DNA from: Actinophytocola sp049647105
GTDB taxonomy: Bacteria; Actinomycetota; Actinomycetes; Mycobacteriales; Pseudonocardiaceae
NCBI RefSeq assembly: GCF_049647105.1
Contig: NZ_JBARWZ010000328.1
Location: forward strand, 1 to 64,000
Length of the DNA stretch: 64,000 bases
Direction of reading: 5' to 3'
Part shown: positions 42,098-50,936 of the stretch, in pieces
Layout of the letters: each line of letters begins with the position of its first letter
Position numbering within the stretch: the first letter of the stretch is position 1
The notes under the pieces: model-generated
Told to the model about the DNA's origin: nothing
The model's database searches: none
What the model saw: the letters and a program-made list of their open reading frames with translations, nothing else
Program-made: the position numbers and the translations under genes

Positions 42098-42898
42098 TCA
42101 GCGGTAGAAGGGCAGCCTCGGGTCCTGTTCTTGCTGCTTCCACGTTTCGCGGATCCAGCCGTGTGCGGGGTCGTCGCTGATCAGCCACGTTCGTTCGGTG
42201 CCTGGGCCTGCCATGACGTTCAGGTAGTAGAGGTCGTAGCCCGGGGTGGCCATCGACGGGCCGTGCCAGCCGTGGGGGATGAGCACCACGTCGTCGGTGC
42301 GGACCTCTTCCAGGATGTCGATCGGGCGGGTTGGGGTGCCGTACACGCGCTGGTATGCCATGCCGCCGTCCGCGACCTCGAAGTAGTAGATCTCCTCCAG
42401 TTCGCACTCGCCCGCACGTGCCTCGTCGTGTTTGTGCGGGGGGTACGACGACCAGTTGCCGCCTGGGGTGAGGACCTCGCACGCGATCAGTTTGTTCGCC
42501 TCGAAGGCTTCCGGGGTGCAGAAGTTGTTGACCTGCCTGCTGCAACTGCCCGCGCCGCGTAGCTCCACCGGGGTGTTCGCCGCCGGTACGTACCTCACCG
42601 GCAGGCGTTTCTCGCAGACGGCGGACGGGAAGGCGATCTTCGCGGGTTTCTGGGCCGTGACCACCGCGGTGCAGTCGCGGGGTAGGTACACGAAGTCCGT
42701 TTTCGCCGTGAAGACCGACTCGCGGCCCGTCAGCTCGTACCGCTCGTCCCCGACGGTCACCGTGCAGCCGCCCGAGAGTGGCAGCACCAGCGTCTCCGAC
42801 TCGCCCGTGGTCAGCTCCAGTGGCTCCGTGACCGTGACGACCTTCAGCCCGCTGTACGTCCAGCCCGCCGACGCCGGGGTCACCTCCACGCCCGTCAC
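42098..42898 (-). CDS. iolB: 5-deoxy-glucuronate isomerase
   Basis: Isomerises 5-deoxyglucuronate to 5-dehydro-2-deoxygluconate in myo-inositol breakdown. The 266-aa bicupin has LVLPLSGGCTVTVG, the metal-binding block GGNWSSYPPHKHDE...ELEEIYYFE and the second cupin HGWHGPSMATPGYDLYYLNVMAG. The GTG start overlaps the preceding aldolase-like stop (GTGA). It is last of three iol genes. Confidence 0.94.
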   Translation of the reverse strand: MTGVEVTPASAGWTYSGLKVVTVTEPLELTTGESETLVLPLSGGCTVTVGDERYELTGRESVFTAKTDFVYLPRDCTAVVTAQKPAKIAFPSAVCEKRLPVRYVPAANTPVELRGAGSCSRQVNNFCTPEAFEANKLIACEVLTPGGNWSSYPPHKHDEARAGECELEEIYYFEVADGGMAYQRVYGTPTRPIDILEEVRTDDVVLIPHGWHGPSMATPGYDLYYLNVMAGPGTERTWLISDDPAHGWIRETWKQQEQDPRLPFYR

Positions 42899-43809
42899 AA
42901 CAGCCCCGCCGCGGTGTCCACGGCACGCACCACGTCGCCGTCCGGTGGGTACAGCAGCGACCTGCCCACGACCAGTCCCCGCACCGGCGGTGGCCGCAGC
43001 GCGCGTGACCAGCGTTCGTACGTCGCGTCCTGGTCGGCGGCCACCTCGCCGCCCAGCAGCAGGGTCGGCAGGGTCGTCGCCGACAGCACCTCTGCCATGT
43101 CATCACCCCCGTCGCCGATCACCGGCACCTTCAGCCACGTGTACGCGGACGTCGTGCCCAGGCCCGACGCCACCGCCATCGCCGTGGTCGCCGCGTTCAC
43201 CGACAGGTCGTTGCGTACCTTGCCGTCCACCCTCGTGGAGATGAACGGTTCGACCATGGCGATCAGATGCTCGTCCGCCAGCGCACTCACCGCGTCCGCG
43301 CAGGCCGCCAGTGTCGGGGCGCTGCGGTCGTCGGAGTAGTCGATGCGGAGCAGCATCTTGCCGCCGTCGAACCGTGAGCGGACGAGTGAGCGCGCGTCAT
43401 AGCCGGTGAACCGGTCGTCGATCTCGAAGTCCGCGCCCGCGAGGCCGCCTCTGTTCATCGACCCGAACACGCTTCTGTCGTGCAGTACGCCCAGCAACAG
43501 CAGGTCTTCCAGGATGTCCGCGGTGCCCAGCACGCCGGTGACGCCAGGCCGTGCCAATGCCACGCACAGGCGCATCAGCAGGTCCGCCCTGTCGGCCATC
43601 GCGAGAGGGTCGGCGCCTGCCCGCAACGAGCCGCGTGCCGGGTGGTCCGCCGCGATGACCAGCGCTTTTCCCGTCTCGCCCAGCACGGACTCGCGGCGGG
43701 TGCGGGCCTGCGCCAGCTCCCCGACGTGCTCCGGGTGGCGGGCCCGCGTCTCCGTGATCTCACGCAGCGCGGACTCCAGCGCTTCGGTCGTCGGCCACTC
43801 AGCCGGCAT
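42895..43809 (-). CDS. Cgl0158-family (beta/alpha)8-barrel protein, inositol-pathway aldolase
   Basis: A 304-aa TIM-barrel protein with LVIAADHPARGSL, DILEDLLLLG, MNRGGLAGADFEIDDRFTGYD and a central GGKMLLRIDYSD with the likely Schiff-base Lys. Members cluster with iolC and iolB in actinobacteria and are thought to cleave 2-deoxy-5-keto-gluconate 6-phosphate. The ATG at 43809 overlaps the iolC end by 11 nt. The aldolase role is inference from family and context. Confidence 0.85.
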   Translation of the reverse strand: MPAEWPTTEALESALREITETRARHPEHVGELAQARTRRESVLGETGKALVIAADHPARGSLRAGADPLAMADRADLLMRLCVALARPGVTGVLGTADILEDLLLLGVLHDRSVFGSMNRGGLAGADFEIDDRFTGYDARSLVRSRFDGGKMLLRIDYSDDRSAPTLAACADAVSALADEHLIAMVEPFISTRVDGKVRNDLSVNAATTAMAVASGLGTTSAYTWLKVPVIGDGGDDMAEVLSATTLPTLLLGGEVAADQDATYERWSRALRPPPVRGLVVGRSLLYPPDGDVVRAVDTAAGLL

Positions 43810-44743
43810 CCAGGACCGCCTCCACCTCGTCGATCGTGGGCATCGCCGCCGAACAGGACAGCCGGGACGCCACGATGGCGCCCGCCGCGTTCGCGAACCG
43901 CATCGTGCGCTCGGTGTCCCAGCCGGACAGCAGGCCATGGCACAGGGCGCCGCCGAACGCGTCACCCGCGCCGAGGCCGTTCACGACCTCGACCGGGTGC
44001 GGCGGCACCTCGACGGCGCCCGTGTCGTCCACCGCAAGCACGCCCTTCGGCCCCTGCTTCACCACCGCGAGCCGGACTCCCTTGTCCCGTAAGGCGTTCG
44101 CGGCCTCCACCGGGTCGCGGGTGGCGACCGCGGTGTCGCACTCGTCGAGGTTGCCGACCGTCACCGTCACGTGTTCGAGCGCCTGGCGCACCCACCCGCG
44201 CGCCGACTCGCGGGAGGTCCAGAACACCGGGCGGTAGTCCAGGTCCAGCACGGTGATCGCCGCCGGGTCGCGGGCACGCAGTGCGGCCAGCGTCGCGGAG
44301 CGGCTCGGCTCCTCGCACAGCCCGGTCACCGTCACCCACAGGATCTTCGCCGCACGGACCACGTCCAGGTCCAGTTCGTGCTCATGGATCACCAGATCGG
44401 GTGCCTTCGGCAAGCGGTAGAAGTAGATGGGGAAGTCGTCCGGCGGGAAGATCTCGCAGAACGTGACCGGGGTTGCCAGGTCCGGCACGTCGGTGACATA
44501 GCGGTCGTCGACGCCGAAGTCGCGCAGCGCGCGGTGCAGGTACTCGCCGAACGGGTCCGCGCCCGTCCTGCTGACCAGCGCGGTTCGGTGCCCGTACCGC
44601 GCGACGGCGACCGCCACGTTGGCCGCGGTGCCGCCGAGGTACTTGGCGAAGGTCTCGACGTCGGCGAGCCCGACCCCGGTCTGCTGCGGGTAGATGTCCA
44701 CCCCGAGCCGGCCCATCGCGATCACGTCGAACGGGTCACCCAC
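43799..44743 (-). CDS. iolC: 5-dehydro-2-deoxygluconokinase
   Basis: A PfkB-family kinase that phosphorylates 2-deoxy-5-keto-gluconate. The 314-aa chain has the N-terminal MGRLGVDIYPQQTG, GGTAANVAVAVARYG, an IolC-typical FPIYFYRLPKAPD and the catalytic VVNGLGAGDAFGGAL. The start overlaps the DnaQ/UvrC gene end by 8 nt, so it is co-transcribed with a nuclease-like gene. iolA, iolD, iolG and an inositol regulator are not in the window. Confidence 0.94.
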   Translation of the reverse strand: MGDPFDVIAMGRLGVDIYPQQTGVGLADVETFAKYLGGTAANVAVAVARYGHRTALVSRTGADPFGEYLHRALRDFGVDDRYVTDVPDLATPVTFCEIFPPDDFPIYFYRLPKAPDLVIHEHELDLDVVRAAKILWVTVTGLCEEPSRSATLAALRARDPAAITVLDLDYRPVFWTSRESARGWVRQALEHVTVTVGNLDECDTAVATRDPVEAANALRDKGVRLAVVKQGPKGVLAVDDTGAVEVPPHPVEVVNGLGAGDAFGGALCHGLLSGWDTERTMRFANAAGAIVASRLSCSAAMPTIDEVEAVLDAG

Positions 44744-46448
44744 TCGCCACCTCCATGCTGCGTGCCGCCTCGGCCCTGGTCAGCCAGCCGCGCCAGCTCG
44801 CGGCCGCCAGTGCGGGCTCGGTCCACGGCTGTGAGCATCGAACCATCCTGGTGCCCGGCCGATCCAGCCATCGCAGCACCAACGCCACCTCTTCCGCTGG
44901 TGCGCCACGCAACGGCCCCTCGCCGGGCAGCACGGTTTCGGCCGACGCCGCCAGCGCGTCCACCACCGGCATCGGCGGCACCCCGCGCCGCGCCACCCCC
45001 GCCGACGCCAGCCTGCCGTGCCGCACGATCGCGAACTCCCAGCCGCGGTCGCCGTCCGGCCTGGCCGCGATCAGCTCCGGCACCTCGGCGAGCGCGGCCA
45101 GCCGTTGCCCCCGGTCCAGTGCGCGGACCAGCACGCTCAGCCGGTCCCGGTCGACCCCCGCCTGCTCGAACCGCTCGGCCGCCGAATGCGTCCGTAGCCG
45201 CTGTTCCAGCACGCGCAGCGGGTCCAGCAGCCTGCCCGCCACCAGCGACACGAACGACCACGTGGACGGCGCGTACTCCTCGACGGTCTGCCTGCCCGCG
45301 CACGGTGCCTGGCAGCGGCGCAGCTCCGCCAGCACACAGGGGGCCGCGGAGGCCCGCTGTGCCGGGATCCGCACCGTGCACGGCCGGAGGCCGGTCGCGT
45401 CCTGCAGCGCCACCATCGCGTCCTCGGCCAGCCCCCGCGACCGGAACGGGCCGAGCGCGCCGCCGCGTGGTGTCCGCACCAGCGACAGACGCGGGAACGC
45501 CTCGTCGGTGAGGGTCAGCCACCACGCCTGCTTCGGGTTCTTCGACCGCCGGTTGTAGGCGGGCTTGTGTGCCGACAGCAGGCGCAGTTCCCGGACCTGC
45601 GCCTCGAGCGAGTGCGCGCACTCGACGTGGTCCACCCGCACCGCGAGCGCCACCATCTCCCGCAGCCTGCGGCGGGTCTCGCTGGCCGTGAAGTACTGCC
45701 GCACCCGCCTGCGCAGGTCGCTCGCCGTGCCGACGTACAGGACCTCCTCGCCCGGCCCTCGGAACAGGTAGACCCCCGGCGTGGACGGCAGGTGCGCCGC
45801 CATGGACCGCTTGCGCCGCTGTTCCGGCGTCACGTCCGGGATGTAGTCGTGCAGCTCCTCCAGTGTCTGCACACCGATCGACCCGACCCGTTCCAGCAAC
45901 GAGTGGAAGACGTCGACGGTGGCGCGGGCGTCCGCGAGCGCGCGGTGGTTGGGCTTGGTCGACGCGCCTAAGAGCTCCGCCAGCGCGGACAGCCGGCAGC
46001 TCGGGGCCTCCTCTCTGGTCAGCACCCGCCTGGCGAGCTGCACCGTGCACACGACGGCCGGCTTCGGCCAGCGGTAGCCGTGCCGCTCGCAGGCCTTGCG
46101 CACGAAGTTGGTGTCGAACCCGGCGTTGTGCGCCACCAGCACCGCGCCGTTGATGAACTCCATGAACGCAGGCAGCACCGCGTCGAGGCGCGGCGCCGTG
46201 TACACCATCGCGTTGGTGATGCCGGTCAGCGAGACCACCTCGGGCGGGATGCCACGGCCGGGGTCGACCAGCGTGGCGAACTCGCCGAGTATCTCGCCGC
46301 CGCGGACCTTCACCGCGCCGAACTCGGTGATGGTGTCCTCGTCGCTGACCCCGGTGGTCTCGAGGTCGAACACGACGAAGGTGGTGGCCCGCAGTGGCGT
46401 GCCCAGCTCGTCGAACGCGAGCTGGCCGCCGACCCCCGGTTTCGTCAT
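44736..46448 (-). CDS. DEDD 3'-5' exonuclease / UvrC-like fusion protein
   Basis: A 570-aa two-part protein. Residues about 20-190 form a DnaQ/epsilon-type exonuclease (FDLETTG with Asp28/Glu30, HNAGFD, HRALADA). Residues about 220-320 are a GIY-YIG nuclease domain as in UvrC (GVYLFRGPGEEVLYVGTASDLRRRV), followed by a UvrC-like middle with four Cys (TVRIPAQRASAAPCVL, RRCQAPC). It corresponds to mycobacterial Rv2191. A DNA repair or processing role is inferred. The ATG is 6 nt after TAACTT, so it should be leaderless; the iol genes follow with overlaps. Confidence 0.9.
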   Translation of the reverse strand: MTKPGVGGQLAFDELGTPLRATTFVVFDLETTGVSDEDTITEFGAVKVRGGEILGEFATLVDPGRGIPPEVVSLTGITNAMVYTAPRLDAVLPAFMEFINGAVLVAHNAGFDTNFVRKACERHGYRWPKPAVVCTVQLARRVLTREEAPSCRLSALAELLGASTKPNHRALADARATVDVFHSLLERVGSIGVQTLEELHDYIPDVTPEQRRKRSMAAHLPSTPGVYLFRGPGEEVLYVGTASDLRRRVRQYFTASETRRRLREMVALAVRVDHVECAHSLEAQVRELRLLSAHKPAYNRRSKNPKQAWWLTLTDEAFPRLSLVRTPRGGALGPFRSRGLAEDAMVALQDATGLRPCTVRIPAQRASAAPCVLAELRRCQAPCAGRQTVEEYAPSTWSFVSLVAGRLLDPLRVLEQRLRTHSAAERFEQAGVDRDRLSVLVRALDRGQRLAALAEVPELIAARPDGDRGWEFAIVRHGRLASAGVARRGVPPMPVVDALAASAETVLPGEGPLRGAPAEEVALVLRWLDRPGTRMVRCSQPWTEPALAAASWRGWLTRAEAARSMEVASG

Positions 46449-46520
46449 GCCGGCAAGTTAGAACAGAGCACCGACAAAAGCCGGTCGGTGGCCTCACGAC
46501 CAGCGGACTAACCTATTGGG
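46449..46520. promoter_or_regulatory. Divergent leaderless promoters (DnaQ/UvrC gene and NYN gene)
   Basis: On the minus strand TAACTT (46455-46460) is 6 nt before the DnaQ/UvrC ATG. On the plus strand TAACCT (46509-46514) is 6 nt before the NYN gene ATG. No ribosome sites are present on either side. Confidence 0.6.
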
Positions 46521-47879
46521 ATGGCGCCGTCGATCCAGCCGGTAGATCCGGTCGAACCGGTGGACTCACCGTCCGGCGAACCGGACAGTGAGTCCACTGT
46601 GGACTGGGGTGCGTTACCGGACGCCGTGCGTTCCAGGGTCGCGGAGCTGGGCGCCGACGCGCTCGGCGCGCTGCCCAAGGTCGATGTGCCACAACAGCTG
46701 CGCGCGGTCGCCAAGTTCACCCCGGCCAAGCGGGCCAGGCTGGGTGCCGGCGCGATCGTCGCGAGCCTGCGGGACTCGGTCGCGTTCCGCACCGCGGTCG
46801 TCGAGTGGTGCCGGGAGCACCGGCCCGCCGTGCTCGACATGGCCGGTGACGACCCGGCCGCCGTCGCCGCCGCCGCGGTGCTGCTGAGCGCGGACAACGC
46901 GCCCCACTACCTGGAACTGGTGTCGCGCCGCGCGTCCGACGCGAGCCTGCGCTCCCAGCGGGACGCCGCGGTCGTCCGCGCCGAGAAGGCCGAGACCGAG
47001 CTGGCGAAGGTGCGTGCCGAGCTCGACGCCGTGCAGGGTGCCGTGGACCGGGTCCGCGCGGAGGGCGAGGCCGAGCTGGAACGGCTCCGCAAACGCCTGC
47101 GTGAACAGGGCGTGCGGGTGCGCAACGCCAAGGACGAGGCCGAGAACGCGGCAGGCGAGATCGAGCGGATCCGCGCCGAGGCGCGGGCGCAGGTCGCGGC
47201 GCTCACCGAGCAGCGCGACCGCGAACGGGAACGGGCGGAGGCCGGACGGGCCCACGCGGAGCGGGCCGAGGCGGACGCCGAGATCGCCAGGCAGTCCGCG
47301 CGTGAGGCCAGACAGGCGGACGAGGTCCGGCTCGCCTTGCTCGTCGACACGCTCGACGGCGCGGTCACGGGCCTGCGCCGGGAGCTGGCACTGGGTGGCT
47401 CCGGGCCGCGCCCCGCCGACCTGGTGCGGGGCGCGACGGAGGCGCACGGGTCGGTCGGCCGTGTCGAGGACCCGGCCGCGCTGGAGCGACTGCTGGCGCT
47501 GCCGTCCGTGCACCTGGTGGTCGACGGCTACAACGTCACCAAGACCGGCTACCCCGAACTGTCGCTCTCCGACCAGCGGGAACGCCTGATCCGCCAGCTC
47601 GCCGCGCTCGCCGCGCGGACGTCGGCCGAGGTGACGCTCGTGTTCGACGGTGCCGGCGTGGTCGCGGTGCCGACGACCGCGCCCCGGGGGGTGCGGGTCC
47701 TGTTCTCCGACCCCGGCGTGCTGGCCGACGACGTGATCCGGGCGCTGGTCACGGCCGAGCCGGAGGGGCGCCCGGTGGTCGTGGTGACCTCCGACCGCGC
47801 GGTCGCCGACTCGGTGCGGCGGCGTGGCGCGCACCCCGTTCCGTCAGCTGTTCTGCTGGCCCGTCTCGGACGGAGCTGA
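46521..47879 (+). CDS. NYN domain protein with long coiled coil
   Basis: A 452-aa protein. The N-terminal 150 residues are helical, followed by a charged coiled coil at about 150-280 (RSQRDAAVVRAEKAETELAK..., ALTEQRDRERERAEAGRAHAERAEADAE). A C-terminal NYN/YacP-type nuclease domain begins LHLVVDGYNVTKTGYP...SLSDQRERLIRQLAAL and has VTLVFDGAGVV and VVVVTSDRAVADSVRRRGAHPVPS; its acidic residues fit a PIN-like metal centre. RNA cleavage is inferred from the family. Confidence 0.88.
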   Translation: MAPSIQPVDPVEPVDSPSGEPDSESTVDWGALPDAVRSRVAELGADALGALPKVDVPQQLRAVAKFTPAKRARLGAGAIVASLRDSVAFRTAVVEWCREHRPAVLDMAGDDPAAVAAAAVLLSADNAPHYLELVSRRASDASLRSQRDAAVVRAEKAETELAKVRAELDAVQGAVDRVRAEGEAELERLRKRLREQGVRVRNAKDEAENAAGEIERIRAEARAQVAALTEQRDRERERAEAGRAHAERAEADAEIARQSAREARQADEVRLALLVDTLDGAVTGLRRELALGGSGPRPADLVRGATEAHGSVGRVEDPAALERLLALPSVHLVVDGYNVTKTGYPELSLSDQRERLIRQLAALAARTSAEVTLVFDGAGVVAVPTTAPRGVRVLFSDPGVLADDVIRALVTAEPEGRPVVVVTSDRAVADSVRRRGAHPVPSAVLLARLGRS

Positions 47880-47909
47880 ACTGTCGGTGCCCGGGTCTAG
47901 GTTCGCGGC

Positions 47910-48464
47910 ATGACAACACTGGAGAACCGGCCGGGCACCGCGTTGATCGTCATCGACGTGCAGAACAACGTGGTCGCGCGGGTGCACGAGCGCGACACGG
48001 TGGTCGCGACCATCGCGGGCCTGGTGGAGAAGGCGCGGCAGGAGAAGGTCCCCGTGGTCTGGGTTCAGCACTCCAGCGACGAGATGCCGCAGGGCAGCGA
48101 CGGCTGGAAGTACGTCCCGGAGCTGGTCCCCGGCGACACGGAGCCGCTGGTGGCGAAGGCCTACGGGGACGCGTTCGAGGACACGAAGCTCGAGTCCGTG
48201 CTCGCGGACCTGAAGGTGGGCAGGCTCGTCGTCACCGGCGCGCAGACGGACGCGTGCATCCGCTCGACGCTGCACGGCGCGCTGACCAGGGGCTACGACA
48301 CGATCCTGGTCAGCGACGCGCACACGACGGAGGACCTGACGAAGTGGGGTGCGCCGCTGCCCGCCCAGGTCATCTCGCACACGAACCTGTACTGGACCCA
48401 CCAGGAGGCACCTGGGCGGGAAACCGGGACGGTCACCGCGGAGGAGGTCGACTTCGCTTCCTAG
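47910..48464 (+). CDS. Isochorismatase-family cysteine hydrolase
   Basis: A 184-aa alpha/beta hydrolase of the isochorismatase/nicotinamidase superfamily with the catalytic triad Asp (LIVIDVQNN), Lys (LVAKAYGDAF) and Cys (GAQTDACIRST), plus the cis-peptide region before Cys. The substrate is not predictable; the ring-opening nicotinamidase motifs are not obvious. The ATG is 6 nt after TAGGTT (47898-47903), suggesting a leaderless mRNA. It overlaps the convergent peptidase gene by 4 bp. Confidence 0.9.
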   Translation: MTTLENRPGTALIVIDVQNNVVARVHERDTVVATIAGLVEKARQEKVPVVWVQHSSDEMPQGSDGWKYVPELVPGDTEPLVAKAYGDAFEDTKLESVLADLKVGRLVVTGAQTDACIRSTLHGALTRGYDTILVSDAHTTEDLTKWGAPLPAQVISHTNLYWTHQEAPGRETGTVTAEEVDFAS

Positions 48465-50149
48465 GTCCAGGTCCCGAACTCCCAGTGCCACGGCTCCTCC
48501 CGGCCGCGGCCGGGCCACGCCCATTCCGGGTTGACCCAGCCGAACGACGGCGCGGTGGCGCGGAGCCACGCGTACTGCGCCGAGCCGAACGACTGCGCGC
48601 CGCCGCACAGGTCCAGTGCAAGACCCCAGCCGTGGTTGCTGGTGCTCGGCACGGCCGCGAGCGCCGGTTTCCGCGCGTACAGCCGGACCTGCGCGTCGAA
48701 GGTGCGGTAGGAGTCGGTCACGCACATCGGCGTGCCGAACGTGGTGGCGTACGCCTGGTTCAGCGCGTCGAACGCGGCCGCGGCGTCGCAGCGCAGCAGG
48801 TGCGCGCCGACGCCGAGAGGGCACAGGGCGGTCGGGGGGATGAACCCGTTGGGATAGCCGCCCCACACGCCCGACGGCACGGACACGCCGCCACAGCGCC
48901 ACGGGAGGCCGCCGTCGGTCGCCTCTGGGACGGGCCGCGGCGCGACCTGCGCGAGCGCGGGGCGGGCGAAGCCGAGCGTGTCGGCAGGCAGATCGGTGAC
49001 CACGACGCCGGCGAGGCGGGCGTCCGCGGCCAGCATGGTGCGCTCGTCCAGCACGATGCCAACGCCCTGCACGCCGTACCGCTTCGGCCCGACGAACACG
49101 AGGTCGCCGGGGTGCGGCGTGGTGACGGGTGCGAGCACCGCGTACTGGTCGGCGACCCCGGCGGGCACCGCGGCTCCGTAGGCGGCGCGGACCAGGCCGT
49201 CGCACGAGTAGGCCGTGGGGCCCGCGCCGTCCGGCACGTATGGCTTGCCCAGCACGTCGACGGCGTGGGTGACGGCCGCGATCGTTTCGGCGGGCAGCAC
49301 GAGTAGCCGATCACCGGACGGCAGCGTCCGCTCCGCGACGCCGGGTTCCGACAACGGGGTCAGGCCGGCGGGGTAGTGACCAGGATCACGTAGGCGCGCG
49401 GCTGGCGGTGGCGTGATGCCTGCCGCCGCGAGTCTGCCGAGGTACGCACGCCAGTTGTCGGCCGTGGTCCGGTTGCGTTGCCGCTGGGCCTTCTGCTGCG
49501 CGACGACCGCCGCGTTCGTGTCGGTCACGACCCCGCGCAGCTCCGAGGACACCGCGGCGGCCCGGTCACTCGCGTCCGCGTCGCGCCGGTCCAGGTCGGC
49601 CTTGCGGCGCCCGGCCGCGCCCTCCGCCGCCTCGGCGGCGTCCTCGGCGGCCGAGGCGACGGTCTGCCTGCGCACCGCGCCCGCGAGGCGTACGTCCTGG
49701 TCGGTGCGCAGGCGGTCGAGCAGGCCGGTGCCGTCGAGGAACTCCGATGGGTCGTCCGCGGACAGCAGTGCGCGCAGCTCGGCCGGCTGCGCGAGGGTCT
49801 CGAAGACGGTCGCAGAGTATGTGTCGACCTCGGCCTGCTGTGCCGCCACGACCTGGTCGGCGGCCGCGCGTTCGGCCCGTGCCGCGTCGGCGGCGTCGTT
49901 CGCGGTCCGCAGCTCCCGCTCCGCGACGTGGATCTGATCCGCGAGGCCCGCCAGTTCGCGTTGCACGTCGGACGCGGTCCGCTGCAGACGTGCCACCTCG
50001 GGGGCGGCGAACGCCTCACCGGGCCGGGGGTCCGCCGCCGGGTCGCCTGGCGGGCCTGGCTCGGCGGGCGGCGCGGTGAGCAGCGCGGCGGCCAGCACCA
50101 GTCCCACTGCCAAACGCACGCGGTGCCTTCCGGTCGACAGAACCCTCAT
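48461..50149 (-). CDS. Secreted NlpC/P60-like plus VanY-type D,D-carboxypeptidase
   Basis: An exported cell-wall protein of about 562 aa. Order: signal peptide (VRLAVGLVLAAALLTAPPAEP), coiled coil at about 45-210, NlpC/P60-like domain at about 290-370, and a C-terminal M15B peptidase with STSNHGWGLALDLCGG and EPWHWEFGTWT metal ligands. The P60-like part keeps the Cys (YSCDGLV) but the two expected histidines are not visible (GVQGVGIVL, LAADARL), so it may be inactive. ATG 50149 is preferred over an upstream TTG at 50158. Confidence 0.88.
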   Translation of the reverse strand: MRVLSTGRHRVRLAVGLVLAAALLTAPPAEPGPPGDPAADPRPGEAFAAPEVARLQRTASDVQRELAGLADQIHVAERELRTANDAADAARAERAAADQVVAAQQAEVDTYSATVFETLAQPAELRALLSADDPSEFLDGTGLLDRLRTDQDVRLAGAVRRQTVASAAEDAAEAAEGAAGRRKADLDRRDADASDRAAAVSSELRGVVTDTNAAVVAQQKAQRQRNRTTADNWRAYLGRLAAAGITPPPAARLRDPGHYPAGLTPLSEPGVAERTLPSGDRLLVLPAETIAAVTHAVDVLGKPYVPDGAGPTAYSCDGLVRAAYGAAVPAGVADQYAVLAPVTTPHPGDLVFVGPKRYGVQGVGIVLDERTMLAADARLAGVVVTDLPADTLGFARPALAQVAPRPVPEATDGGLPWRCGGVSVPSGVWGGYPNGFIPPTALCPLGVGAHLLRCDAAAAFDALNQAYATTFGTPMCVTDSYRTFDAQVRLYARKPALAAVPSTSNHGWGLALDLCGGAQSFGSAQYAWLRATAPSFGWVNPEWAWPGRGREEPWHWEFGTWT

Positions 50150-50309
50150 CGCGTACAACGCGCCTTGGGTAGACGGGGATGCGGAGTTTCCGGTTCACCG
50201 TATTTCCCCGCTTTCTGTGGGTGGCACGCGGCCGTCGATGAAGTGTGGAAGCCGACTCCGACCTGGGCGAACTCCGAAATTGTCGGTGGTGTCGCATAGC
50301 GTCGCCGGT

Positions 50310-50525
50310 ATGACGAACGACAAGCGATCGGAGCTCGGCATGATCATCGACTGCGACAGCTGCGTGGTTCGCGGGCTGGCCTGCGGGGACTGTGTCGTCA
50401 GTGTGTTGCTCGGTGTGCCGCCGAATGTGGAAATCGATGCGCTGGAGCAACGGGCGATAGATACGCTCGGTCGCGCCGGCATCGTCCCGAGGCTGCGCCT
50501 GGAACCCGTCGATCGATCCGCGTGA
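50310..50525 (+). CDS. Small two-CxxC protein
   Basis: A 71-aa protein with two CxxC pairs (CDSC and CGDC) spaced 10 residues apart within MIIDCDSCVVRGLACGDCVV, a likely zinc or iron-sulfur knuckle, followed by a helical tail. The ATG is 7 nt after TAGCGT (50297-50302). It precedes the cell-wall NlpC/P60 gene. The function is unknown; a redox or zinc-dependent regulator is possible. Confidence 0.72.
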   Translation: MTNDKRSELGMIIDCDSCVVRGLACGDCVVSVLLGVPPNVEIDALEQRAIDTLGRAGIVPRLRLEPVDRSA

Positions 50526-50936
50526 CCAAAATGTGCCACACGTGAGACCGAACATGCCGGTCGATGAGCGGTCGGCAGACGTCGCTGAGCGGCTTGGCCG
50601 AGTTACCGCAAGCCGGTGAACAGTGGTGTTGTCGTCATCACACAGTGAAGTTGGGACTGCTCCGTTGGTGTTCGTGGCGGTCTGACCCACTTTTTTCGGC
50701 GGCCCAGGTAGACGCATCGACTCACGTTTCGTAACCTGTCCGAGATCTCGCGGCCGACAGTGGCACACCCCGAGGCCGCTACGCGGGATCGCCGCCGAAA
50801 TCAGCCTTGTCGAGAGGCTGGACCGGATTCCCCCACGGTGGGTGGGGCATCGACGATGGACCGTCGCTGTTGCGGCAGTTCCTTGTCACCAGCGTCACCC
50901 GGTCGGCGGTTCGGATGTAAGGGAGACACGCGCGAC
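50526..50936 (+). promoter_or_regulatory. Long structured leader upstream of an NlpC/P60 hydrolase
   Basis: A 411-nt gene-free stretch. It includes a T6 run after GACCCAC near 50690, several inverted repeats (for example CCCCCAC...GTGGGTGGGG near 50830), a CCGGTCGGCGGTTCGG segment near 50900 and the AAGGGAG ribosome site. Actinobacterial NlpC/P60 and Rpf genes often carry c-di-AMP (ydaO-type) riboswitches in this position. The 3' end is vaguely similar, but the core motifs could not be matched by eye. Confidence 0.4.

Noticed and set aside
50820..50930. Firm call of a ydaO/c-di-AMP riboswitch
   Set aside because: Only partial resemblance near the 3' end; conserved core blocks could not be placed by eye, so it is listed only as a candidate leader.
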